Positions 20,619 to 32,424 of a stretch of 64,000 nucleotides of DNA are shown one piece after another. Source of the DNA: Costus lasius. Its lineage: Eukaryota > Streptophyta > Magnoliopsida > Zingiberales > Costaceae. The DNA lies in the NCBI GenBank assembly GCA_027563935.2, contig CM050449.1, positions 40,708,507-40,772,506 on the forward strand, read 5' to 3'. A program made the position numbers and the translations under genes. The notes under the pieces were generated by a model. That model saw nothing but the letters and a program-made list of their open reading frames with translations. It ran no database searches and was not told the origin of the DNA. Position 1 is the first letter of the stretch; every line of letters begins with the position of its first letter.

Positions 20619-22072
20619 TGAAAGTCCCACCCAAAGGGGGGGGGGAAACCCTAATAGACGTGCGCATATATATAAAACTTTCGAAGTGGAATTTTGGGTT
20701 TCTTAGATCGGTTACCATGAACACATGATCAACTTGTTCAAGGATTGCAAAGAATCAACAAGAGATCATACCATAGCCATCGTTTAGATGGTGCCTTGGA
20801 AGCTAGAGGGCTATATGGCTCTCCTCCAAAGGTGCCGCACACAAGGTGAAGATGGCTTTCTCCTTGTCGTCCTTTGTGCTAGCAAAGAGCTTCAAGAGTC
20901 CTAATCGCTTGAAAGGAAGATGAGAGATGACTCTCGGCGTAGATGAACTCCCTCTTCTTTTCGTCAAGTGTCACCACCGAAAAGAGAAGAGAAGACCAAA
21001 AAGGATGCCTGCGGCGAGAGAGTGAAGAATCCCCTTTCACGTTCGAAAACGCATAACGTTTTCAACAAAGGAAAACGACTTTCCAATTTTAGAAAGCACT
21101 AACTCCACTTCAACTCCCACGTTACCATCCCTCAATCAAACCATTCGAACCATACGTTCACCATAGTGAACCGGTTCCATTTGGTTTGGTTCAAGTGAAT
21201 TTGGTTCAAGGACCAAGCCTTGGTCTAAATCTCATTGAACCTCAAGGTTCAAGATCTAACCATTCATCTCTCGATGCTCTTGATCTCACCGATCTAGCAT
21301 CACTACTCTCGATCGAAGCTTACCGATCTCAAGCCCTAATCAATCAAACATGATCAGACCAGATCTCACTTACAACCAGAGTTTAAATCCCTTTAAACTG
21401 AACCAAAACAATTCAGTCCACACGATCTGACATAAGTAAGCCATATCATCAAATTGTGCGACCCTAAGGGTTTCCTTTAAATGTCGGTAACGATAACTTA
21501 CATTATCACGATCAGTGAGGGGTATCTAGCAACACATCACTGTCTCCCGATATAAAGGGAAGAGTCTTCCAAGACTACACCCAAACCATAGCACAAGTGT
21601 GAATCCACTTCACTAGGCATACATGTTTCCTTTGCCACTGGATGTTCTTATTGGACAAGCGTGTCAAGCCTGTAGCTCCAATATGATGAGCATGATTAGA
21701 TCAGATGAACATAGTCATCTGGGTATGGCCATACACATTCTCAATCATCTCATCCAGGGGGGCCCTTTAGAACATCACACTCCAAACAAGGAGACGGCAA
21801 TCCTATGTCTATCACTAATGCCCTAACATGATTCATGTTCATTATCCAAGATAGTTTATAACCATTATGTTTCAAATGATATTGAACTACCTCAAAACAA
21901 TGCCAATCATCATTTAGAAACACAAGTGATCTCAAGTCAGAGGAAATATGCCACTTGTTTGCATACAAGGATTATTCACATTGTGACAAGCAATTGAATA
22001 TCCTAGTAGGGTCTGTCCAGTACATCCAATGTACCCATGAGTCTACTTCTTATTCCATGCTCGAAGCATGCT
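20619..22072 (-). repeat. 3' LTR of copia F, outer part
   Basis: The plus strand starts TGAAAGTCCCACC, followed by a run of 12 G (about 20635-20646). It matches the copia LTR until GAAGCATGCT, where element B interrupts. The R/U5 end differs from C and D. Confidence 0.88.
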
Positions 22073-22165
22073 TGTAAGATCCAAGGATCTTAAGTCCTGG
22101 TAAGTACTATTTTTGATTTAAATAAAATCATTGGCTGTGATATTTTATTCTGATTTAAATAAAAT

Positions 22166-22290
22166 TATTGGTTGTTAATTTTTAGTTAATTAATTAGAGC
22201 TTATTGGTTGTTAATTTTAAGTTAATTAATTAGAGCTTATTGGTTGTTAATTTTAAGTTAATTAATTAGAGCTTATTGGTTAATTAATTA
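22166..22290. repeat. 37-bp AT-rich tandem repeat
   Basis: ATTGGTTGTTAATTTT recurs at 22166, 22203 and 22239 with GTTAATTAATTAGAGC between, then decays into a shorter unit. It lies inside element B. Confidence 0.85.
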
Positions 22291-22783
22291 GACCTTATTG
22301 GATATTAATTAAATCCTTATTGGATTTTCGTTTAAGTGAATGGTTAATTGTTAGTTAATGGTTAAATTAATTAGTTAACTATGGGTTTTGGGTTTAAAAT
22401 TCGAATTAATTAGTTAGTGGGTTAAACCCTATTTGGATTAATTGGTTAGCGGGTTTAAAAGTTAAAAATCAAAAATCTAAGAGGTGGACGGCTAGGGCAA
22501 AGAAGTTGGCGATTTTCTTGAAGGCTTGGGCGAAATTTCCTTTCTTTCTTCTCCCTTGGCCGGCGTTCTTGGGTGATTGGTGGCGTTTCTTCTTCCATTG
22601 GTGGCGTCTTTCAAGGCCTTAGACGAGTTTGTAAGAGAGATTTTTCATCTTGGTGTTCACGGTTGAGGTGAGTGGGGTGTCTTATTCGAATTCTATCAAT
22701 GTGGTTGTGCTAAGTAATAAATTTGATTGCTTGAAAAAAATTACCATGTTTAAAACCGAAATTTTGCAAGGTGTACTTATCAT

Positions 22784-22955
22784 GAAAACCGAATTTAAGA
22801 TGTTTATAACCGAATTCAAGATGTTTATTCATGGAAACCGAAATTAAGATAATTCTTCATGAAAACCGAATTTAAGATGTTTATAACCGAATTCAAGATG
22901 TTTATTCATGGAAACCGAAATTAAGATAATTCTTCATGAAAACCGAATTTAAGAT
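22784..22955. repeat. 77-bp tandem repeat, a little over two copies
   Basis: GAAAACCGAATTTAAGAT recurs at 22784, 22861 and 22938, and units one and two are identical by eye. Each unit holds three ACCGAA words. It lies inside element B. Confidence 0.88.
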
Positions 22956-23199
22956 ATTTTTATAGGGAATTTAGGAAGCTTTAAATCAGTGATTTTGAGC
23001 ATGACATTCTTGTTAAATAGGGTTTTAAATTTTAAGTAGACAATATGCTAGATACCGTGGGCTACATGTGATGTTTTGTGAAGTAGATTGTAAGAATATG
23101 AATTTTGATTTTTATGTCGATTTTATGGATGCTTGATAAATGCTAATAATGTTATAGAATCCATGATTGTTTCTCTATGTTGGTAGCATGTTCTATAAT

Positions 23200-24863
23200 T
23201 GTTAGGGTATGCCCTTAAGGCTAATGTTTGAGGCCTATGGGAATGTATCTGTATCATGTAATAAACTGTTATGTTTATAAAGGCATGGTTGTTATTCAGT
23301 TAGTTACATTGTCTGCTGCAATATATGTTCTTCTGAATAATGTCTCAAAGCTGTTCAGCTAGGCTGACATGCAGTTAAGTCCTTAGTCGAGATATCTTGG
23401 TGAACATGAGACAGCCTTGATATGATTGAGACTAATATGTGTTCTAATCTTATAGGATGCTTCGAGCATGGAATAAGATGTAGACTCATGGGTACATGGG
23501 ATGTACTGGACAGACCCTACTAGGATGTTCAATTGTTTGTCGCAATGTGAATATTCCTTGAGTATGACAAGTGGCACATTTCCTCTGACTTGAGATCACT
23601 TGTGTTTTCTAAATGATGATTGTCATTGTTTTGAGGTAGTTCAATATCATTTGAAACATAATGATTATAGACTATCTTGGATGGTGAGCTTGAGTTAGGT
23701 TAGGGCACTAGTGATAGACATAGGATTGCCGTCTCCTTGTTTAAGGAGTGTGATGTTCTAAAGGGGCCCCCTGGATGAGATGATTGAGAAAAGAGTATGG
23801 CCATACCCAGGTGACTATGTTCATCTGATCTAATCATGCTCATCATATTGGAGTTACAAGCTTGACACGCTTGTCCAATAAGAACGTCCAGTGGTAAAGG
23901 AAATATGCATGCCTTGTGATTTGATTCACACTTGTGCTGTTTTTGGGTGTAGTCTTGGAAGACTCTTTCCTTTATATCGGGAGACAGTGATGTGTTGCTA
24001 GATACCCCTCACTGATCGTGATAATGTGAGTTATCGTTACCGACATTTAAAGGAAACCCTCAGGGTCGCACAATTTGATGATATGGCTTACTTAAGTCAG
24101 ATCGTATGGACTGAATTGTTCGGATTCAGTTTAAAGGGATTTAATCTCTGATTGTAAGTGAGATCTGGTCTGATCATGTTTGATTGATTAGGGCTTGAGA
24201 TCGGTAAGCTTCGATCGAGAGAATGAATGCTAGATCGGTCAGATCAGAAGCATTAAGAGATCAACGGTCAGATCAAGAACCTTGTGGTTTAATTATGATT
24301 TGGACTGGTTGCTTGGCTTGATTAGTTCTTAAACCGAACCAATGTGAACCGGCTCATGAAATGAGCGCATGGTTCAAGGCTTGGCGAGTTGTTCACTTGG
24401 CGTGAACATTGGAGCGAACGTGGTGGCTATTTTTAGTAACCATGATCTCCACTTGGAGATAACGCTCACGTTCGAATAGTGCTTACTACTCTCGCCTCTC
24501 AAGCGACCTCTCTTCTTGACGCTTTCGTGTGTGGCGACGTCTTGAAGGTTGAGGAGGATTCGGCCAAGAAGTTCATCATCCCTTTCCATTCGATCAAGGA
24601 CACTTTGTAGCCTTGCTAGCACAAGGAGCGACAAAGAGTTTGCCATCATCCTCTTGTGTGCGAGACTTTGGAGAAGTGGCATTTGCGATTTTTCTTCCAA
24701 GGCGCCATCTAGAAATGGCTATGGTATGAATCGTTTTATTCATGCTGATTTTATAAGTTAATCATAATGCATGCAAAGATCATTGAAACCCCTTTTCCGC
24801 TGCATCTATATCTCCATATGCGCCTATAGGGTTTTACCTCCCCTTATTCTAGGGGATCTTTCA
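23200..24863 (+). repeat. 5' LTR of copia C
   Basis: Starts TGTTAGGG (the 3' copy has TGTTGGGG) and ends GGGGATCTTTCA. A probable TATA (TTTATATC, 23971-23978) follows the inverted repeat AGTCTT-GG-AAGACT. Confidence 0.95.
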
Positions 24864-24865
24864 AT

Positions 24866-24877
24866 TGGTATCAGAGC
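24866..24877 (+). other. Primer binding site of copia C
   Basis: TGGTATCAGAGC, two bases after the LTR end, complementary to tRNA-iMet. Confidence 0.9.
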
Positions 24878-25757
24878 GCTGGTTGAAGCATGTTTTTTAT
24901 GATTGCTTAACGCTTGAGCCATTTTTGTGATCCATGTTGCGAATATTGCCTAGATCTATAAGTTAGATGCGTTAGTTCAAGTTGGCGACATTTGCTTTCC
25001 TCTTGGCGCATGTTTTCTAGTTTGCGCAATATGTATGTTTTTCGAAAACTAATATCATATGCGCGACTAATCATAGATCTAAGGCCTTACTGTAAACCCT
25101 TAGACGGGTTACTAGGGTTGAAGTCATCCCCTAGGTTAGATCCAACAGTCTGATCAGACCATCTGACAGCCTGAATGGGTCGACCAGTTAGCACCTTGGC
25201 GCAAGCCTATGGTGGCTATAGGTCGACTGCAGACAGGTGTGTAGCGATGTCTGATTGAGACAACTTATGAACACACATGAGTTAGGCCCGGGGTCACACC
25301 CGCTTGCCAGACCTCATTGTGGTTGTTCAGCCCTGGCGCATGCATGGTTGACCTTATGGTCAACTCAAGTCAGTTAGGACTTGGTGCATGCAAGGGCAGT
25401 GGATCTGACTAGGTTGGATGAGTGGATCCCTAGTAATGGACCGTTGTAAGGTTGTAGGGCAAATAAGGAAAAATTAAAAATTGATCCCATGGGGTTTTTC
25501 GAAAATTTTAATTTTTATGATGGATCACATGATTGCTGATTGGATGCATATGTTTGTTTATTTAGTCTTATGTGGGCTGCTCATATTAATTGTGTGCTGT
25601 GCTGGGGCCTGCGTGCCTGGGATTTAAAATTGTAAATTAATTATTGTGATCTGCGCATCACATTGCTTTAATTTATAAAATTGCAATTGACCTGCGTGTC
25701 AATCTTGCCTAGATAGTTAAATTTGTAATTTAATTAGGCAAGAGCACAAAGCACACT

Positions 25758-25816
25758 TGGCAGAGGCGCTTGCAGCAGAGGCTTGACCAGGTGGGAGGTC
25801 CAGGGTTCGACTCTGG
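25758..25816 (+). ncRNA. tRNA-like stretch with A box, B box and T-arm (copia C leader)
   Basis: TGGCAGAGGCG (25758-25768) fits the pol III A box and GGTTCGACTCT (25804-25814) the B box. Around the TTCGA loop, CCAGGG pairs with CTCTGG (25800-25805 with 25811-25816, one G-U pair). In element D the same stem is CTAGGG with CCCTAG. A complete cloverleaf is not apparent. It may be a captured tRNA or SINE part, or a structural element of the packaged RNA. Confidence 0.5.
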
Positions 25817-26162
25817 GACCAGGCGCAAATTCCTGGTGGGCGCACCAGAGCTGCAGATGGCGCTTGGGCCCTGGTTTGGGCCAGATGAGCAGCTAAAGAC
25901 CCAAGAAGAGCAAGTGTAGACTTAAGTTAGGTTAAGGTCTCACTAGGGCTATGGGCTTTTACCACATAAGATTCATGCTTTCTTTTATTTAAAGTTTGAA
26001 TATTAGAATTGCATGATTAAGTTTATCTTCTGCTATCACCATAGGAATTGCATGATAGTGAAGAAGATAAAAGACCGTTAAAATCCAACGCTAAAATATC
26101 AAGCTCGTAAGCCTTCTGACGCGAAACCTCACTGTTCTGACTATCGTTGGAGCCGTGTTGTA

Positions 26163-26384
26163 CCCACTCAGTGGGCACGTCCATCTATCTTCAGACGGTG
26201 CGGGATTACACCTGTGTGTTACAGAGTAGGGATTTATCCCTTCTCGTTGCTCAGCATAGCACATGGTGGTCCAGGGAGTAGGTCGGGTCAGCTTGACCGT
26301 GTAGGCTACATATGTGGCGCATATGGTAGCACATGGAGGCAGCCATCTGTGGGGTCAGAGCCTGTGTTGTACCAACTCAGTTGG
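26163..26384 (+). promoter_or_regulatory. Pair of palindromic hairpins in the copia C leader
   Basis: CCCACTCAGTGGG (26163-26175) and CCAACTCAGTTGG (26372-26384) each follow GTGTTGTA and precede CAC. Both fold as a 5-bp stem with a UCA loop, an A-C mismatch and three more pairs. They lie 209 bp apart, as in element D. A role in RNA dimerisation or packaging is only an inference. Confidence 0.5.
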
Positions 26385-26695
26385 CACAGTCTGCTGGACT
26401 GCCCAGATGAAGGGGAATCGCATGGGTTGGCGATCGGCAGGGACTGCCTACCGGAGATTAGTGCTTGTACTCTCTGTGCATCTTATCTCGCCTGAGCGGG
26501 ACGCGGAGACCAAGTATGAAATCCGGATCCCATCTCACTAAAAGAGTTCTACTCTTTCGGGCTGTTTTGTTGGATTTTTCAAGCCAGATAAAATAGTGAG
26601 AAAAAGAATCTTTCTTAAGTCCTGATCGATTCTTATACATTGATATTGACCTTGCTGTTCTTGCATTGTTGTAGATACCTGCAGCAACGAACACC

Positions 26696-29600
26696 ATGAA
26701 CTTCAATGTGCGATCCCTACTGGAAAGGGAGAAGTTTGCTGGGCCGAACTTCTCTGACTGGTTTGGACACCTTAAGATCGTTCTTAAGGCAGAGAGGAAA
26801 CTTTATGTCCTCGAGACGGCAATACCGCCGCAGCCCGCTCCGAACGCCGCAAGGGCGGTTCGGGAAGCCTATGAAAAGCACGTCAATGATAGCATTGATG
26901 TCGCTTGCCTGATGCTAGCGTCTATGACGCCACCGCTGCAGCGTCAGCATGAGGATATGTCGGCTATAGAGATTATAGCGAACCTCAAGATGCTGTATGC
27001 TGCACAGGCGAGGACTGAACGCTACAATTTGACGAAGCTCTTCTTTCAGAGCAAACTGGCTGAAGGGAGCCCAGTGGGAGCTCACGTGCTCAAGATGATT
27101 GGGCACAAGGAGGCTCTAGAGAAACTGGGGCATACCATCAACCAGGAGCTTGCTGTGGACATTATTCTGCAGTCTCTCCCGCCTTCATTCGACGCGTTCA
27201 TTATTAATTTTAATATGAACAAAATCGATTGTACTCCGGCAGAGCTGCTGAATATGCTCCTCACTACTGAGGAGACTCTGAAGGGAAAGCCTTCGACCTC
27301 TGTCTTAATGGTTCCTTCAAGGAACAAGAAGAAGGGGAAGAAGGGCAAGGCCCCTGTCAAGAGCTACAGCAAGGCTTTGAAGCAGAAGGTTAAGCGGTCC
27401 AAGGAATACAGGTGTTTCCACTGTGGCCAGCTAGGTCACTGGAAAAAGGACTGTAAAGCGCTCCAAGGAGATAAGAGGGGAAGCTTCGCTTCTGGCTCAG
27501 GTATATTCGTGACTGAGGTCATGTTTTCATCTTCTTCTATATCATGGGTGTTGGACACTGCATGTGGAGTTCACATTTGTTCAAATGTACAGGAACTCAA
27601 GAGAAGAAGGCAGGTGGGACAGCATGAGGTGGACCTACGAGTTGGAAACGGGGCACGGGTTGCTGCTGTTGCTGTAGGAGACTACTTCATTTCTTTACCA
27701 TCTGGAATTGTATTGGAACTAAACAATTGTTATTTTGTTCCCAGTATTACTAAAAATATTATCTCCATTCCTGCTCTTGTCAGGAAGGGATTTTCCTTTG
27801 AATGCAATATTTCAAAGTGTATTTTATCTTTTGATAATATTGTTTATGCAACTGGTTCAATTAACAATGGGTTATTCATGTTGGACATGGAATGTTCAAT
27901 ACAGCAAATTGATATTAAGAAAGCCAAGTATGCTGATGACAGCACCTTGCTATGGCATAGTCGTTTAGGCCATATTAACGAGAAACGCATTAAGCGGTTG
28001 CATGATAATGGACTGCTGGGATCATTCTCCTGTGAGGAGATTGATACATGCAAGGCTTGTTTAATGGGTAAAATGACGAAGTCACCTTTTCCTCACAAAG
28101 GTCAAAGGGCTTCAGGTTTACTTGACCTTATACACAGTGATGTGTGTGGGCCATTTAGTAAACATGCTAGAGGTGGCTATCAGTACTTCATTACCTTTAC
28201 TGATGATTTCAGTAGGTATGGCTATGTCTATCTGATGAGACATAAGAGTGAATCTTTTGACAAGTTCAAAGAGTTCAAAAATGAAGTACAAAATCAGCTA
28301 GGCCGAAATATCAAGGCACTTCGCTCAGATCGAGGTGGTGAATACCTAAGTCATGCGTTTACTGACTATCTAAAGGAGTGTGGGATTATCTCACAGCTCA
28401 CTCCGCCAGGAACACCGCAATGGAATGGTGTGTCCGAGAGGAGAAATAGAACGTTACTTGATATGGTTCGTTCTATGATGAGTCAGGCTTCTTTACCCAA
28501 CTCCTTTTGGGGTTTTGCACTGGAAACAGCTGCAAAGGTACTAAACCGAGTGCCATCCAAGGCAGTTTCAAAGACGCCATATGAGTTATGGTATGGGAAA
28601 CAGCCAAGCTTGACATTTATCAGGATCTGGGGCTGCGAGGCTTATGTCAAAAAGCTCGCCTCTGGGAAACTAGAGAGCAGATCTGACAAATGTATCTTTG
28701 TCGGTTACCCTAAGGAAACTAAGGGTTATTATTTCTACGATCCCAAAGAGAACAAGGTTTTTGTTGCTCGGACGGCCATATTTCTTGAGAAGGAGTTTCT
28801 TCTGCAAGAGGCCAGTGGGAGAGAAATAAAGCTGGATGAGAATCCAGAGGTAGGACAAAGTGCTCAAGCAGAATTGGATGAGCCTGAGCCGATAGAACAG
28901 GTTATTGAACAACCTGAGGCTCAGATATCACGGGAACCGCGAAGATCGGGAAGGATCCGTCGACAACCTGAGCGTTATGACGGAGTCTACATCATTGATC
29001 ATGATGAACCCCTCACTTATGCGGAAGCGGTCAGTGGACCGGAGTCAGCGAGATGGCTTGAAGCTATGCGCGCCGAGATGGACTCCATGTCAGATAACCA
29101 AGTTTGGGATTTGGTTGATCCGCCTCCGGGAGTTATCCCTATAGGCTGTAAATGGATCTTCAAGAAGAAGATTGACATGGATGGTAACGTAGTTACCTAT
29201 AAAGGCAGGCTAGTTGCGAAAGGTTTCAAACAAATCTACGGGATAGATTATGATGAATCTTTCTCACCTGTAGCCATGTTTAAGTCTATTCGGATTCTTT
29301 TCGCGATAGCTGCATACTATGATTATGAGATCTGGCAGATGGATGTGAAAACAGCTTTCCTGAATGGAAATCTGGATGAGGATGTGTACATGACACAACC
29401 AGAAGGTTTCACTAATCCATCAGATCGTCATAAGATATGCAAGTTAAAGAAGTCCATTTATGGACTTAAGCAAGCATCTAGAAGCTGGAATATTCGTTTT
29501 GATGAATCAGTTACTGAATTTGGTTTCATCAAGAACGAGGATGACCCGTGTGTATATAAGAGGTTTAGTGGGAGCGTGATTACTTTCCTAGTCCTCTACG

Positions 29601-30580
29601 TCGATGACATCTTGATCATTGGAAATGACATTCCTGAAATGCATGCTGTGAAGGCATGGCTGAGGAAATGTTTCCAGATGAAAGATTTAGGAGAAGCAGC
29701 CTATGTATTAGGTGTGAAGATCTACAGGGATAGATCTAAGAGGCTTCTCGGGCTGTGCCAGAGTACTTACATCGATAAGGTCCTGGAGAGATTTCATTTA
29801 GAGAATTCTAAACGAGGATATCTTCCAGTCAGACATGGTCTGAATCTTTCGAAGAGTCAGTGTCCACAAACACAGACTGAGAAAGATGAAATGGACAATA
29901 CGCCTTATGCTTCGGCTATTGGATCCATTATGTATGCGATGTTGTGTACTCGCCCAGACGTCGCTTACGGGTTAAGCGTGACCAGTCGTTTCCAAAGTAA
30001 TCCAGGTGTGGCGCACTGGATTGCAGTCAAGAACATTTTAAAATATCTGCGGAGGACCAAAGATATGTTCTTGATTTATGGTGGTCAGGAAGAACTCAGT
30101 ATTGAAGGATATACTGACGCTTCGTTCCAGTCGGACTAGGATGATTTCCGATCGCAATCAGGCTATGTTTTTAGCTTGAATGGAGGTGCAGTGGTGTGGA
30201 AGAGTTTCAAACAGTCAACTGTTGCTGATTCCACAACAGAAGCCGAGTATGTTGCAGCCTCGGAAGCATCCAAGGAGGCAGTTTGGATTCGTAAGTTCGT
30301 GAGAGAACTTGGTGTTGTTCCTTCGAGTGCAGATCCTTTGGTTATCTTCTGTGATAACACTGGAGCAATCGCACAAGCAAAGGAACCACGGTCGCACCAG
30401 AAGTCCAAGCACATACAGAGACGGTTTCATTTGATCAGGGAGATCATTGATCGTGGCGAGATCAAAGTCTGCAAGGTTCATACAGATGACAATCTGGCTG
30501 ACCCGCTTACTAAGCCTCTGGCGCAGCAGAAGCATGAGAAGCACTGTAATAATATGGGTTTGAGATTTCTCAACCATTAG
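26696..30580 (+). pseudogene. Copia C gag-pol polyprotein, amber stop at codon 1148
   Basis: 1294 codons in one frame from the ATG at 26696, broken only by TAG at 30137-30139. Residues 1-230 are gag. A zinc knuckle CFHCGQLGHWKKDC is at 240-253. The protease motif at Asp287 reads LDTACGVHICSN, so the usual Gly is Ala. Integrase (HSRLGH...CKACL, HSDVCGPF, RSDRGGEY, NGVSERRN) is complete. RT has YVDD in VLYVDDILII. RNase H starts at GYTDASFQSD, where the stop follows, and continues after it (TEAEYVAASEA, CDNTGAIAQAKEP). The stop removes most of RNase H unless read through. Otherwise the sequence is as well kept as in D, so the lesion is young. Confidence 0.93.
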
Positions 30581-30585
30581 ATTAA

Positions 30586-30600
30586 GTGCAAGTGGGAGAT
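30586..30600 (+). other. Polypurine tract of copia C
   Basis: GTGCAAGTGGGAGAT ends one base before the 3' LTR at 30601. This is the usual copia plus-strand primer. D has the identical sequence, and F has it on the minus strand at about 54767-54781. Confidence 0.85.
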
Positions 30601-32264
30601 TGTTGGGGTATGCCCTTAAGGCTAATGTTTGAGGCCTATGGGAATGTATCTGTATCATGTAATAAACTGTTATGTTTATAAAGGCATGGTTGTTATTCAG
30701 TTAGTTACATTGTCTGCTGCAATATATGTTCTTCTGAATAATGTCTCAAAGCTGTTCAGCTAGGCTGACATGCAGTTAAGTCCTTAGTCGAGATATCTTG
30801 GTGAACATGAGACAGCCTTGATATGATTGAGACTAATATGTGTTCTAATCTTATAGGATGCTTCGAGCATGGAATAAGATGTAGACTCATGGGTACATGG
30901 GATGTACTGGACAGACCCTACTAGGATGTTCAATTGTTTGTCGCAATGTGAATATTCCTTGAGTATGACAAGTGGCACATTTCCTCTGACTTGAGATCAC
31001 TTGTGTTTTCTAAATGATGATTGTCATTGTTTTGAGGTAGTTCAATATCATTTGAAACATAATGATTATAGACTATCTTGGATGGTGAGCTTGAGTCAGG
31101 TTAGGGCACTAGTGATAGACATAGGATTGCCGTCTCCTTGTTTAAGGAGTGTGATGTTCTAAAGGGGCCCCCTGGATGAGATGATTGAGAAAAGAGTATG
31201 GCCATACCCAGGTGACTATGTTCATCTGATCTAATCATGCTCATCATATTGGAGTTACAAGCTTGACACGCTTGTCCAATAAGAACGTCCAGTGGTAAAG
31301 GAAATATGCATGCCTTGTGATTTGATTCACACTTGTGCTGTTTTTGGGTGTAGTCTTGGAAGACTCTTTCCTTTATATCGGGAGACAGTGATGTGTTGCT
31401 AGATACCCCTCACTGATCGTGATAATGTGAGTTATCGTTACCGACATTTAAAGGAAACCCTCAGGGTCGCACAATTTGATGATATGGCTTACTTAAGTCA
31501 GATCGTATGGACTGAATTGTTCGGATTCAGTTTAAAGGGATTTAATCTCTGATTGTAAGTGAGATCTGGTCTGATCATGTTTGATTGATTAGGGCTTGAG
31601 ATCGGTAAGCTTCGATCGAGAGAATGAATGCTAGATCGGTCAGATCAGAAGCATTAAGAGATCAACGGTCAGATCAAGAACCTTGTGGTTTAATTATGAT
31701 TTGGACTGGTTGCTTGGCTTGATTAGTTCTTAAACTGAACCAATGTGAACCGGCTCATGAAATGAGCGCATGGTTCAAGGCTTGGCGAGTTGTTCACTTG
31801 GCGTGAACATTGGAGCGAACGTGGTGGCTATTTTTAGTAACCATGATCTCCACTTGGAGATAACGCTCACGTTCGAATAGTGCTTACTACTCTCGCCTCT
31901 CAAGCGACCTCTCTTCTTGACGCTTTCGTGTGTGGCGACGTCTTGAAGGTTGAGGAGGATTCGGCCAAGAAGTTCATCATCCCTTTCCATTCGATCAAGG
32001 ACACTTTGTAGCCTTGCTAGCACAAGGAGCGACAAAGAGTTTGCCATCATCCTCTTGTGTGCGAGACTTTGGAGAAGTGGCATTTGCGATTTTTCTTCCA
32101 AGGCGCCATCTAGAAATGGCTATGGTATGAATCGTTTTATTCATGCTGATTTTATAAGTTAATCATAATGCATGCAAAGATCATTGAAACCCCTTTTCCG
32201 CTGCATCTATATCTCCATATGCGCCTATAGGGTTTTACCTCCCCTTATTCTAGGGGATCTTTCA
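30601..32264 (+). repeat. 3' LTR of copia C
   Basis: 1664 bp. It differs from the 5' copy at about three places (LTR position 4, and near 31098 and 31736). Ends CTTTCA before the ATAAT duplication. Confidence 0.95.
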
Positions 32265-32269
32265 ATAAT

Positions 32270-32424
32270 TATGGCTATGTATCTTTGGTTGAGAAACTTG
32301 GGTGATAACTTAGCATGATTATACTGAACTGATCAGCATGAAACCTAAGGACTCTATAAAATATTATGTGGTTATATGTGTTTCGAATGTTATGTGTTAT
32401 GGGATGGATAGGACTAAGGCTAAG
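32270..32424 (+). repeat. Element B, middle part
   Basis: 155 bp of element B between C and E. It ends CTAAG, the TSD of E. Confidence 0.75.

Larger units (their letters stand above)
22073..23199 (+). repeat. Element B, first part
   Basis: AT-rich and non-coding. It ends at the ATAAT TSD (23195-23199) of copia C. It carries two tandem repeats, listed separately. Confidence 0.75.
24878..26695 (+). other. Structured leader of copia C
   Basis: 1.8 kb without a credible ORF. The same leader is found in D (36958-38765). It contains a tRNA-like stretch (25758-25816) and two palindromes (26163-26175 and 26372-26384). The last 40 bases before the gag ATG end in TTGTAGATACCTGCAG, which could hold a splice acceptor. 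I cannot tell whether the leader is spliced. Confidence 0.7.
23200..32264 (+). mobile_element. Copia element C, full length, with one amber stop
   Basis: 9065 bp with two 1664-bp LTRs (about 3 differences), flanked by ATAAT (23195-23199 and 32265-32269). It is inserted in element B. The order gag, protease, integrase, RT, RNase H is that of Ty1/copia. It is closely related to D and F. The leader of 1.8 kb is long for a copia element. Confidence 0.95.

Noticed and set aside
23383..23577. 64-codon minus-strand frame found in all copia LTRs
   Set aside because: No start context, no domain, and it lies within the LTR promoter region. Its recurrence is explained by repeat copies.
30215..30658. 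147-codon minus-strand frame over the end of copia pol
   Set aside because: A shadow of the RNase H coding frame; the same shadow occurs at 42282 and 54790.
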